Shown here in pieces: positions 23,220 to 33,371 of a stretch of DNA of 64,000 nucleotides. Origin of the DNA: Entoloma clypeatum. Its lineage: Eukaryota; Basidiomycota; Agaricomycetes; Agaricales; Entolomataceae. The stretch is taken from assembly GCA_963565915.1 (NCBI GenBank), contig OY751492.1:1860001-1924000 (forward strand). The letters run 5' to 3'. The notes beneath the pieces are model-generated. The model saw only the letters and a list, made by a program, of their open reading frames with translations. It was not told where the DNA came from and did no database searches. Made by a program: the position numbers and the translations under genes. Positions within the stretch are counted from its first letter, which is position 1, and the number at the start of each line of letters is the position of its first letter.

Positions 23220-23780
23220 GGGCGTGACTTGATGCCGTTGGGCACGTGTCGTGGCAGGTGCACGGTGCTGTACGGCACGAAGGGAGGCTGTTGCGCGCGA
23301 AGGAAGGGTGCTGGGTGTGAGTCGACGGCGTTGAGGACGCGAGGCAGCCGTTGGGCATTAGAGGGGCCGTGGGGCACTAGTCGGGGCAGTTGGGCAAGAG
23401 GGGCAGCCGTTGGGGACACGAGGCGGCCATTGGGCGTGAAAGGCGGCTGTTGTGCGTGAGTTGATGGCATTGAGGGCAAAGGGACGGCGTGGCGTGGGTC
23501 AATGGCGGTGGGCGCAAGGCGGGACCGTTGGGTGTGAAAGGCGGCCATTGGGCATGGGTCGACAGCGTTGGGGGCGAAGGGATGCCGTTGGGCATGAGTC
23601 GGGACCGTTGGACACAAAGAGACGCCGTTGGGCGCAAAGGGACGCCATTGGATGCAAAGGGATGCCGTTGGGCACAAAGGGATGCCATTGGGCATGAAAG
23701 GTGGCCGTTGGGCGGAAGAGAGGGCCATTGGGCATGAGTGGTGGGCATTATGCGTGAATAGTGGCCCTTGGGCAGATGTG
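23220..23780 (+). repeat. 20-bp minisatellite array
   Basis: Tandem units such as GATGCCGTTGGGCACAAAGG repeat with a very regular 20-bp period (clearest at 23580-23760). This is the same motif family as 1-340. Long open frames here on both strands are translations of the repeat and are not genes. Confidence 0.88.
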
Positions 23781-23789
23781 GTGGCCAGG

Positions 23790-24990
23790 TGGAGTGGTGG
23801 TGGGGGGATAAAAAAAGGGTGGGAAGGTTTTGTTGGCAGTTATAGTTCGACTTTTGGCGATTGCCAAGCATGCTTGGCATCAATGCCGAGCCATGCACAT
23901 TGTTGAAAATTGTGCCCTCAATGCCCAAACTGTGGCACCAAAACCCACAAAAATAATTCTTACCTTATGTAGACATATCTAGAAACTCATAGGAAGTATA
24001 TATAGAGTTATATACATGAGCTATGGATGGTAGAAAGTTGGTGCTCCAAATTGATGCATCAAAACACAATGTAAATTGTGATGAACAGTGTGGCATGGTG
24101 TTTTCAAACACAAAAAACAACATTTTCTAGCTTCCTCCTTTGCACAACATTTGTACTCTAAATATACTATACATATGCTATTGAAACAGTGTATGTAAAC
24201 CTATTCAGACCCTTCAAATAAAATTAAAGGACTTGATGAGGTGAATATGAGCAAAATAGGTCGAAAATTTGACCAAACTTTTTTGTTTCAGCTTTGGAAT
24301 CTTCTCATTCAGGGGATCTTATAGCACATTTGTTTTTCAAATTTGGTTGATTCACATTATGGAGATATAACACTTTTACTGAAATCTGCACATTTCATTA
24401 TTTCTATCATATCTAGACTTCTAAAAATTATACAAAGTGTGTCAGAAGGTGAATACATATCCCATAAGTAGTTCTATCACTTTAAGCTATTATTAGGCTA
24501 TGAGGAAGGCACCACGCATGCCTGTGCGATGCATTTTGTGCATTGTTTACTATTGCAGAGCACGGCACCTCTATAACTTAAAATCTGTGGCAAAATTTCA
24601 GAAAAACAATACATGTTGAGTGAGATATAATCCCCTCCTACATAATTGATATAGTAGAAACCCTTACTTGTTCCTGTGTAGACATAATAAGCAGATGTGC
24701 GATGTTTTTGGGGATTTGTTTACATGTATTTGACACATTTGATGCGCGCTTGATGCATGTCATCCAACATCGAAACGACGCATCCACCCATTCCTGACCT
24801 TGCAATGAGGGGCACACATGTTGAAAAGGTTAAAATATATTTATAGATTTTATTGAAAGCCTACATGTGATCGGGGCAGGGGGGGTGCACACACACCTTT
24901 TGTCTTTTTTGGCTGGTTGTGCCTATTTTGGAAGTGGCCTATTTGGGAAGTGAAAAAGTGGGTATGTAGAGTGAATGAGCAAAAGTTACA
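23790..24990. other. AT-rich non-coding DNA
   Basis: No coding signal was recognised over 1.2 kb. Composition is distinctly AT-richer than the gene island. A G-run at 24878-24888 is the only simple feature. Confidence 0.45.
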
Positions 24991-24992
24991 AT

Positions 24993-25075
24993 GGTTCTGT
25001 GGCTTAGTTGGTTAAGTTGGTAGAATAATAGTATATACTATAGAGGCTGAGAGTTCAAGTCTTACTGATGGCACA
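24993..25075 (+). other. tRNA-like Pol III promoter (SINE head or tRNA relic)
   Basis: TGGCTTAGTTGG at 25000-25011 matches the A-box consensus, and AGTTCAAGTCT at 25052-25062 resembles the B box at normal tRNA spacing. I could not pair a proper acceptor stem, so this is not a functional tRNA. A tRNA-derived SINE or decayed tRNA is likeliest. Confidence 0.4.
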
Positions 25076-25092
25076 AATTTTGCTTGGTGCTA

Positions 25093-25162
25093 GGCCCTCA
25101 GAGCATTCTGTGAGAAAGACCGGTTTAGGCCCTCAGAGCATTCTGTGAGAAAGACCGGTTTA
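25093..25162. repeat. 35-bp direct tandem repeat, two copies
   Basis: The unit GGCCCTCAGAGCATTCTG... ending GACCGGTTTA is present twice back to back (25093-25127 and 25128-25162) without a mismatch. Confidence 0.85.
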
Positions 25163-25354
25163 AACTGGTCCAAACCGGTCTTTGGCCGGTCTTTCAAATC
25201 TTAAAATTCGGAGAGAACCGAGGACTGGTTGTGATCGAAAACCTTAAAACTTGAGACCGCGGTCAGGTTTCAATCCAGTTCATTCGGGTCCGGTTTCGGT
25301 CTGGTTTTAGGTTCTTGAGACTGGACTTAGAAACACTACAATCAAGCCACTGTT

Positions 25355-25554
25355 NNNNNNNNNNNNNNNNNNNNNNNNNNNNNNNNNNNNNNNNNNNNNN
25401 NNNNNNNNNNNNNNNNNNNNNNNNNNNNNNNNNNNNNNNNNNNNNNNNNNNNNNNNNNNNNNNNNNNNNNNNNNNNNNNNNNNNNNNNNNNNNNNNNNNN
25501 NNNNNNNNNNNNNNNNNNNNNNNNNNNNNNNNNNNNNNNNNNNNNNNNNNNNNN
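25355..25554. other. Assembly gap, 200 N
   Basis: Exactly 200 N, the same size as the gap at 48280-48479, so this is a conventional placeholder and not a measured distance. Confidence 0.99.
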
Positions 25555-25792
25555 TAAAGCCCAGGTCACTTAACACCCTTAGGTGCATACAAAAGCCTAA
25601 GTGTCTGGTACTAGCCACAAGAATTGAAGTATTTACCCCTGATGCTAGCCACCAGTGGCTAGAGCCACAACTCGTATCATACAGTCAGTAACCCTGCCTG
25701 TGGCTCTAGCCATGGGTGTAACTGTGTTTATGTGAATAAATAATGAAATAAATCATTATTAATTCAGTAACTACTAATAATACAGGTGCACC

Positions 25793-26480
25793 ATGCCATT
25801 ACAGCATGTTCCCCGCCTTGCTAGCGTGCAACCCGCTGTTCCTGTGCGCACCCCGCCATTCCCGCACACATCCCGTCGTTCCTGGGTGCATCCTGCCTTT
25901 CCCGTGTGTCCTGTGCCGCTTCTCATGTGCCTCCCGCCTCCCCCCACATGTCCCGTGCCCCCAATCGCGTGCCCTGCCGTTCTCATGTGTTGTGTGCCGT
26001 TCGTCACGTGTTGCTCACATGCCCCGCCATTCCTGTGCTGTTTCTCGTGTGTCTGGCTGTTCCTCCCACATATCTGGTCTTTCCTGTGTGCCCTGTGCAA
26101 CTTCTCGTGCGCCTGGCACTGTTCCCGCATGATTTGCTCCCTGCGCACCGCTCGTCGTGTGTTGCTTGCGGGTCCCACTGTTCCTGTACATCCCGCCGTC
26201 TCATGTGTATCCTGCTGTTCTTGCACGCATCCCACCGTTCCCGTGTGTCATGTGCCGCTTCTCGTGTGTCCCGTACCGCCGGGCGCGTGCCTCCCGCCGT
26301 TCCCGTGTGTCCCACCATTCGTCGCGCGTGTCCTGTCTCGTTCGTCGCGTGTCCCGCTGTTCCTGCATCTCCTGTGTCGTTTCTCAGGTCTCCCGCCATT
26401 CCTCCCACGTCTCCTGCCATTCCTCCCGCATCTCTCGCCTTTCCGCATGTCCTGTGCCGTTTCCCGTGTCATTTTCTGCA
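25793..26480 (+). repeat. 20-bp minisatellite in left arm
   Basis: About 34 degenerate units of the type CCGTTCCCGTGTGTCCYGYG, each about 20 bp. The open frames rich in Cys, Arg, Ser and Val on both strands are repeat translations. Confidence 0.85.
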
Positions 26481-26489
26481 TGTTTTGTC

Positions 26490-26945
26490 AGAGGTCTGGG
26501 ATAACGTAAAAGGTGGGGTGCTTACATACATGGCGCCTCCGTGGCCCACGGTGAACGGAGGAGGGAGGAGGGAGGGATGGAGGAGGGAGGGATGGAGGAG
26601 GGAGGGATGGAGGAGGGAGGGATGGAGGAGGGAGGGATGGAGGAGGGAGGTGATGGAGGACAAGGTGATGGGGGAAAAACAAGAAGACATGACGGGACTT
26701 GTGACTATTGTTCAACTTTCGGCTGTTGCTGGGTTCGGCAAGCTCTGATGTTTCATCATGAGTGCCTGGGCCCAGAACATGCCAGCTATATATCAATAGC
26801 CTAAACTTGCCACGTCAAGTTCTTGTCCCCACATCACCTTCTTCCACTCCCTCCTCCTCCGTCCCTCCCTCCTCCTCCCCCCCTTCACGTGAGGTCCACG
26901 GAGCCCTCGTATTGGTAAGCACCCCACCTTTCCCATCACCTCAGA
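26490..26945. repeat. Inner inverted repeat with 15-bp GA-rich tandem repeat
   Basis: GGTGGGGTGCTTAC near 26510 and GTAAGCACCCCACC near 26918 are reverse complements. Inside, a GAGGAGGGAGGGATG unit of 15 bp repeats about six times (26561-26650), with a matching pyrimidine-rich stretch at 26850-26885. The whole block could form a hairpin. Confidence 0.65.
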
Positions 26946-27083
26946 CCACTGATGCGCCAAAAACAGCGAGAGACATCCCAGCAACGACACAGGAACGGTG
27001 GGCGGCACTCGAGAAACCGCGCAGAACATGCGAGCACGGCAGGAAACCCGAGAAACAACACGGCCAAGGCGGAAGATGCAAGA

Positions 27084-27394
27084 TGTTGAAGTTCCACCTG
27101 GGCACTAGCCACAGGTGTACTGAGCAACATAGCTACAGTGGAAGTACTCTACGATACCGCTATGGTCACTTACATGGTTTGGAGGGGGTAAGGCTAGTGA
27201 GAGCGGTTGAGGCTGGTGAGAGCGATGGAGCTGGTTAAGAGTCAAGAGACAACTTGTTCATATTGACAGTTTCCTGGTCTTATATACCGTACTACTGTTT
27301 GTACCAACCAAACAAGTATGTAAGAAAGATATGTAATGGTCACGTGATGTGATCTAATCTAAATCTAATCTACGTGATGGGAAAAGTTTCAACA
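27084..27394 (-). repeat. 3' LTR of copia element
   Basis: 311 bp, starting TGTTGAAGTTCC and ending GTTTCAACA. It differs from the other LTR by A instead of G at three sites, two of them in a CG context in the partner. Confidence 0.95.
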
Positions 27395-27460
27395 CCCCCC
27401 CATATTTAGTACATACTTCTAAATACATCTTATTTTTCCCATATAGGTACTTTTCTTCGT

Positions 27461-30400
27461 CTAGTTTTTTAGTAATCCGAAGTACGGGATAAACTTGTTA
27501 AAGAGGATTTTCCCCAGATTCTTAGTTAAAAGATCTGCAGGGTTATTCACTCCTTCAATGAATTCGACCGTGATGATGCCTTCGGATACTTTTTCTCTGA
27601 CAAAGTGGAATCGCACGTCGATGTGCTTGGATCGCTTCTCAGTTACAGGGTTGGATGCGATAAAGATGGAGCCGTTGTTATCTCCATAGATTGGTACTGA
27701 TCTGATCTGCATTCCAAGTTCGGCAAGCATGCTTCTCAGCCATGTTGCTGCGCGACTGCAATCTGATAGCGCCATATACTCTGCTTCTGTAGAAGAGAGG
27801 GCAATGGTTTTTTGCGCCGATGATACCCATGTTATTGCTCCAGACGCCAGTGATATGAAGAAGCCGGTGGTAGACCTCCTTGTGTTTTCATCTGACGCCC
27901 AGTCGGAGTCTGTGAATGCATAGATCCCTTTCCCTGAGTCCCCATCATACATGATTGCATAATCTTTTGTTGCCTTCAAATATCTGCAAATATCCCTAGC
28001 CACTTCTAAATGACGTTTGGTGGGATTCGCAGAAAATTGGGACATTTTGATTACAGCAAAGCAGATGTCAGGCCTCGTTCCAATCATCAGATATAGGAGT
28101 GATCCGATGACGGATTGGTACTTGGATCGGAGTTCCGCATTGGGTTCATCTTCGGATGCCATGGGTTTGTAGCCCGTAGGGAGTGGGGTATGGGTCGCAT
28201 TGGATTCACTCATCCCCATGTGTGTGAGTATTTTCTCAAGGTAAGGTACTTGATCAATGAAGATCCTCTTCCCATGTTGCCTTATCTGGATCGAAAGAAA
28301 CTCTTTTGGTTCCCCACCAGGCACGAGGTGCCCTAGGTCCCTACATTTCCATGTGGTCATGAAGGCCCTCTTTTTCTCTAGCGTATATTCCCGGTTTGTG
28401 CCGAGAAAAGCAGAGTCGTCGACATAGATGACGGCGATTACAATTTCCCCGTTGGTACTTTTGTGAATGAAAACACCCGCATCGGAGTGAAGCCGGACAA
28501 AGCCGAGCTTTTTCATGGAGGAATCAAGTTCCCTCCACCAGGCTAGTGCGGCCTGCTTAAGTCCATATAGGGCTTTGTATAGTCGGTACACGAGGTGTTC
28601 TTTCCCTTTTACTACGTAGCCCTCAGGCTGTCGCATGTAGATGACCTCATGGAGCGTTCCATAGAGGAAGGCTGATGAGACGTCCAAAAGTGTCATGAAC
28701 CACCCTTCAAGGGCTGTCAATGCCAGTATTAATCGGACGGTTTCATATCTCACAACTGGTGAGAAGATCTGATCAAAGTCGATCCCTTCTACCTGTGAGA
28801 AGCCTTTTGCGACGAGGCGTGCTTTCAGATGCCCATCGAACTTTTCATTGTAAACCCATTTGTTCCTTAGAGCTTTCCTCCCTTCAGGCAGGGGTACTAG
28901 CTCCGTGATCACCCCGCGGCGTTTGAGCATATCTAGCTCTTTACGTTCAGCCGCATACCAGTCTTCTTTATTTGGAAGAGGGTATATGTCTTTATGGGAC
29001 ATGTCGACAATGCCAACTTGGACTGATATCGCCTCCATCAGGAGGTCATTCATCCATGCCGTTTGACCGCCCAATCTCCGTCTTCGATCTAATTTTTCAA
29101 GATCAGACGCTGGAGTGTCTTCCCCATAGATGCTTCCTGGCATCTTCCGAACTCATCGTTCCCTGATCGGTCGATCTGGTACTTGCTCGGGTTCCGGAGT
29201 GGGTACTCGCGGTTCGTCATCAGGCTCACTGGCAGGCAATTCGTTGTCTGATTCAGGTTGATCCTGTTCAATGGGAAGTGGGTCATGAGGTGTTTCGTTG
29301 TGACTTTCGTCGTCGTTGCTGCCAGGGATGAGATCCTCAAACTCATCAGCCGGCTCTGGGTTTTCCATTTCTGGATGGTTTTCTGGCAAAGGGTCGATGT
29401 GGCATCTAGGGTACTTGCTTTCATCAAAGATAGCTTTCCCACCCATGAAAATCGTGTTGGTCTCAGGATCCATGAAGCAGTATCCTTTGACCCCTGGTTT
29501 TGATCCGAGATAAATCATCAATCGAGATCTTGACTCCAGGGAGTTTCTGCGTTTTTCTTTTGGGATATATACGTATGCTTGGCATCCGAAGACTCTGACG
29601 CTGGACATGTCGGGGATCTCATTGGTCACCCTGGAGTAAGGGGTTTTCCATTCAAGACGCCGCATGGGGGTTCTGTTGTATAGAAATGCTGCATGTTCCA
29701 AACAGAATTCCCACCACATCGGCGGTAGACATGCGTCGAAACGCAGTGCCTGAGATTTTTCCCACAGAGTTCGATTTATCCGTTCTGCTCTACCATTCTG
29801 CTGATGCTGATATGGGAGTGTGACGTCGATCAGAATTCCATGATCGGCAAGTACATCCTTGTATTCATTGAATTCTCCACCTCCATCAACCCGCCATTTT
29901 TTAGGGGTGGCGGCGAATTGATTCTGGATCATCGCAAGGAATTGTTTCAGCGCTGTGATGGCACCTGACTTTTTCCTAAGCAAGACGACCCAGACATGGG
30001 AAGAAAAATCATCCAAAAAGGTAAGGAAATATTTGTACTTGTGGTACGATGCCGTGGATATCTGCTTCAAGTCCAAATGGATCAAATCAAAGGGTTTAAC
30101 AGCCCTTGTCATCGAGTTAGGGTAAGACTGATTCGGCATTTTCCCTTTTAGACACCCCGTGCAGCTTTCCTGTGATTTCTCACGTACTAACGTTTTGGGT
30201 ACTCCTTTGGTACTAGTGGGAATCTTATTGAGCGCCTGGTCATTTGGGTGGCCAAGGCGTTTATGCCAGGTTTCAACAGTGATTTCGCTAGAGATCGCGT
30301 GGATTTGGTCATAGCGTATTTCAGTGTCTAGCCAGTAAATGGTTTGTCCGATGAAATGAGGCGAAAACTGTATTTTGTTCAGCCCTTTAGAGATATTAAT

Positions 30401-32188
30401 TTCTCCGCGCATTCCATCAACTTTGTAACCATGGTTAAGGAAGACGCCTAGGGACAATAGACGTGTGTCCATATCCGGAATATAAAATACCGGTCGTAGG
30501 AGATGGGTTTTAGTTTCCCCATTTAGGGTATGCCGTACTGGAACGGCCCCAACTCCGAGAATTTCCAGTTTCTTTCCCTTTGCAGCTGTTTGGACAAATC
30601 GCTTAGCCTTGAGAGGCCTGTAATACGCGAAGTCTTTGAACTCATGGGTAAAGTGTAATGATGCGCCGGAATCTAAGATCCACTGAGCGCGTTCTCTCTC
30701 TTTGCAGTGTGTGCAGGACGCGGAATGTTTGATATATTTTTTGTACAGATCATCACTAAAGAGATCTATACTATCTGCATCGGTACTAGCTAATATGTAT
30801 TCAAACGTCTGTGCGTGACTATTAGCGTTTCCCATTTGGTCAAGTTTGAGAGAAATATGTGACGAACCGTCAAGTTCAATCAGCCCGTCTTCGAATTGTT
30901 CCGGCCCCATCCGCTCGCTTTGATGGTCTATGTCCATCATCTTTAGCGTTTCTTCTATCGACGGGGCTACGCGACGCTGTTTAGCCGGCCTTTCGTCGAT
31001 GTCAGGAATGATGGTGTCTAGGATATGAAGATTCGATCCTGAGGGGCGAGCACCAATGCCGCGCGCGAGTTTGCGGACATGGTCGTTCTTTTTCCACATG
31101 GATGGTTTTCCAGAAGGAAGCCCGGTGTACTGTGACGGAGGGGGGTTCATACGCTGCAGGAGCGACTGCATTCTTGCGGAATCGGGCTGGGCGGTACTTG
31201 TCGTTTTCCCGCGACCAGTGACGGTGGTGAAGGATGGTGCCGGAAGAGGAGGGAAGTGGATGGCGGGAGCAACAAACTCAACCGTTTCCTCCACATGTTC
31301 GGACGCGTTGTCCGCAGTGTTGGCGTTTTTCTTCTGATTGCGCCAGCGTCCTTTTCCCTTCTTCTTTTCAGAAGCGGTACTATGGTCGGTCGAGTTAGGC
31401 TGCTCGTCAGCATCATTCTGCGAGGTACTTGGCTTTTGCTGCCTTTCCCATTTAGGGTCCTGTCCCTTGCGCTTTGTCCCGGAAATTTTCCGGGCCTGCT
31501 CATTGGACGCACGAGTAGACCCGACCGAATACTTGCATCTGTACTCCGAGATGATGCTCTCGGCGACGGCTTTATAGGTGAAATCGTCGGCGTCGTAGAC
31601 TTGGAATAGGGCGGTGGAGAGTGACGACCAGGCGTCGGGAATCGCATTGGCCAGGATCATTGCCTGCATCAGATCGGGGACGACAAAGTTCGAATCGGCG
31701 AGCCGAGCGAAAAGAGACCCCAGGCGTTCGATTTCAGGCACGGGGTCGCGTCCAGACAGCTTGAAGGTGGCGGCGGTTTTGAAGTCGCCGAAGATGACAG
31801 CCGGGGATACCTTGGAGTAGTTATCTTTCAGCGATTTCCACGCGTCAAGTGCCGAGGTGCTGTCTTTGATGTGGCGTCTGATCGCCTCAGAGACCTTCAG
31901 GCGTATCGCCCCGAGAGCTATGTCATCGTCCCTGACCCAGGCTTTTTCTTCCTTACGGAAGCCGGGCTGGTCGACCGTGGTAGTCAACACAGGGGGAGCA
32001 GCAGCAGTGGCCCCTGGGGTGGAGACCGTGGTGGTGAAGTCAGCGATCACGGGACGGGTGATGTCGCCAGAGACGATGCGCCAGACTCCTTGATGGAGGA
32101 GGTAAGACTTCATTTTTTCGGCCCAGCTCTGGTAGTCGATACCGTTGAAGGGGGTGATGATGTCAAGAGCAGAGCGAGAGGTAGACAT
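27461..32188 (-). pseudogene. Copia Gag-Pol polyprotein with one in-frame stop
   Basis: One frame from ATG 32188 to 27461 with a single TGA at 29155-29153, between integrase and reverse transcriptase. In order: UBN2 Gag (NGIDYQSWAEKMKSYLL near the start); no clear zinc knuckle; aspartic protease WILDSGASLHF; integrase zinc-binding region HKRLGHPNDQ..CTGCLKGK; integrase core with DLIHLDLKQ, WRVDGGGEF and QHQQNGRAERINR; reverse transcriptase VAKGFSQVEGIDF, LDVSSAFLYG and VIYVDDSAFLG; RNase H YAFTDSDWASDE and ALSSTEAEYMAL. Every catalytic motif is present. The stop lies where CGA (Arg) would be expected (R-E-R-stop-V-R-K), and there is no known programmed readthrough at that site. I call it inactivated, though a sequencing error cannot be excluded. 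Confidence 0.9.
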
Positions 32189-32538
32189 TGTAGATGAATC
32201 TAAGAAAGGGTTCCCAATCAGTGATGTGTTATGAATATGATTCAAGAAAACAATTGAATGATTCCTTATGACATATTCCCTTTAGGAATAGCGGTCACGG
32301 GAAAAACCCTTTATATGTCAGAAACGTATAAGGTGCGATCAATGTTTCCACATGGAGTGTACTAGGTCAATCCCCTTAGGAACGTCTCATGACAGGTACT
32401 TGTCGTAATGACGTTCCCAGGTTCATATGTGAAGAAGTAAGACTCAGAACCTAGATCTTTCGATCGGTTCTTTGCCAACCAGGGTAGAGTGGGCAGGTAC
32501 TCGCTGTTGCCAGCGTTTCCCAAGTCCCTCTGCTATCC

Positions 32539-32551
32539 GGGGCCCATAACC
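32539..32551 (-). other. Primer-binding site, half-tRNA initiator-Met type
   Basis: On the minus strand GGTTATGGGCCCC starts at the first base after the LTR. It is complementary to the initiator tRNA-Met anticodon stem-loop and identical to the site at 18348. Confidence 0.7.
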
Positions 32552-32862
32552 TGTTGAAGTTCCACCTGGGCGCTAGCCACAGGTGTACTGAGCAACATAG
32601 CTACAGTGGAAGTACTCTACGATACCGCTATGGTCACTTACATGGTTTGGAGGGGGTAAGGCTAGTGAGAGCGGTTGAGGCTGGTGAGAGCGATGGAGCT
32701 GGTTAAGAGTCAAGAGACAACTTGTTCGTATTGACAGTTTCCTGGTCTTATATACCGTACTACTGTTTGTACCAACCAAACAAGTATGTAAGAAAGATAT
32801 GTAATGGTCACGTGGTGTGATCTAATCTAAATCTAATCTACGTGATGGGAAAAGTTTCAACA
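32552..32862 (-). repeat. 5' LTR of copia element
   Basis: 311 bp, upstream on the minus strand, so it should carry the promoter. It is directly followed (reading minus) by the primer-binding site. Confidence 0.95.
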
Positions 32863-33130
32863 CAAGAAACAGTGCAGAGACAGCGGGGCATGCGTGCAAC
32901 ACGCGACAAATGGGACAGGACACGCACGAGCAACGGCGCGGACGCGTCAGAACCGTGGGACACGCTAGAAACGGGACGGGACACACAGCAACAGCGGGAG
33001 GTGCGCGAGAAACGGCGAGGCACGCAACAAACGGTGCAGGACATGCGAGAGCGGCGGGACACGTGAGCAAGCGGCAGGGGCAGGGGCACGTGGATCCACA
33101 TGGGAAAGGCGGGATGCGTGCTGGCACGAC
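32863..33130 (-). repeat. 20-bp minisatellite in right arm
   Basis: Units of the AACGGCGNGACACGCGAG type, the reverse complement of the left-arm array at 25793-26480, with a 20-bp period. Here about 13 units. Confidence 0.8.
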
Positions 33131-33371
33131 GGGGGACGCTCTGTGATGGCGGGATGCACCTGTATTATTCGTAGTTACCGAATTAATAATGTTTTATTTC
33201 ATTATTTGTTCATATAAACACAATTACACATATGGCTAAAGCAACAGGTAGGGTTATTGCCTGTGTGATATGAGTTGTGGCTCTAGCCACCAGTGGCTAG
33301 CATTGGGGATAAATGATTCAATTCTTGTGGCTAGAGCCAGGATACAGAAGGCTATATTGTACTGCTAAGGC

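Larger units (their letters stand above)
22946..25338. mobile_element. Possible non-autonomous hAT-like element with minisatellite
   Basis: The left end TAGTGTTTAAAGGTCCGG (22946) and the right end, reverse-complemented, TAGTGTTTCTAAGTCCAG (ending 25338), match each other. Both are followed by subterminal copies of GGTCCGGTTT / ACCGGTTTAAA. Between them lie a 20-bp minisatellite, about 1.2 kb of AT-rich DNA, a tRNA-like Pol III promoter and a 35-bp direct repeat. The flanking 8-mers (ATTGAGGA and CAATCAAG) do not match, so the two ends may belong to different insertions. Confidence 0.4.
27084..32862 (-). mobile_element. Ty1/copia retrotransposon, nearly intact
   Basis: Two 311-bp LTRs (TGTTGAA...TTCAACA) at 27084-27394 and 32552-32862 differ at only three positions. 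Both flanks are CAAGA (27079-27083 and 32863-32867), a 5-bp target duplication. A single reading frame encodes Gag, protease, integrase, reverse transcriptase and RNase H in copia order, with one in-frame TGA. It inserted into the inverted-repeat element. Confidence 0.95.
25605..33340. mobile_element. Long inverted-repeat (fold-back-like) element, split by copia
   Basis: Left arm 25605-25810 and right arm 33133-33340 are inverted copies of about 200 bp (roughly 85-90% by eye), both starting CTGG..CTAGCCACAAGAATTGAA inward. Each is followed by a 20-bp minisatellite, again in inverted orientation. Weaker inverted similarity continues outward (CCTTAG..TACAA blocks), so the true ends are not fixed and the left one may lie in the N gap. 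Without the copia insertion (27084-32862 plus one CAAGA) the element is about 1.95 kb. No transposase was found. No target duplication was recognised. Confidence 0.7.

Noticed and set aside
22946..25338. Confident single hAT element
   Set aside because: Ends match each other but the flanking 8-mers do not, and an assembly gap is close by. Kept only as a candidate.
25307..25618. Frames running through the N gap
   Set aside because: They consist mostly of unknown residues from the 200-N placeholder.
25793..26509. Cys/Arg/Ser-rich protein frames on both strands
   Set aside because: They are translations of the 20-bp minisatellite in all frames. There is no start context or domain.
29153..29155. 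Programmed stop-codon readthrough in the copia polyprotein
   Set aside because: The TGA lies between integrase and reverse transcriptase, not at a Gag-Pol junction, and fits the CGA-to-TGA decay pattern seen elsewhere.
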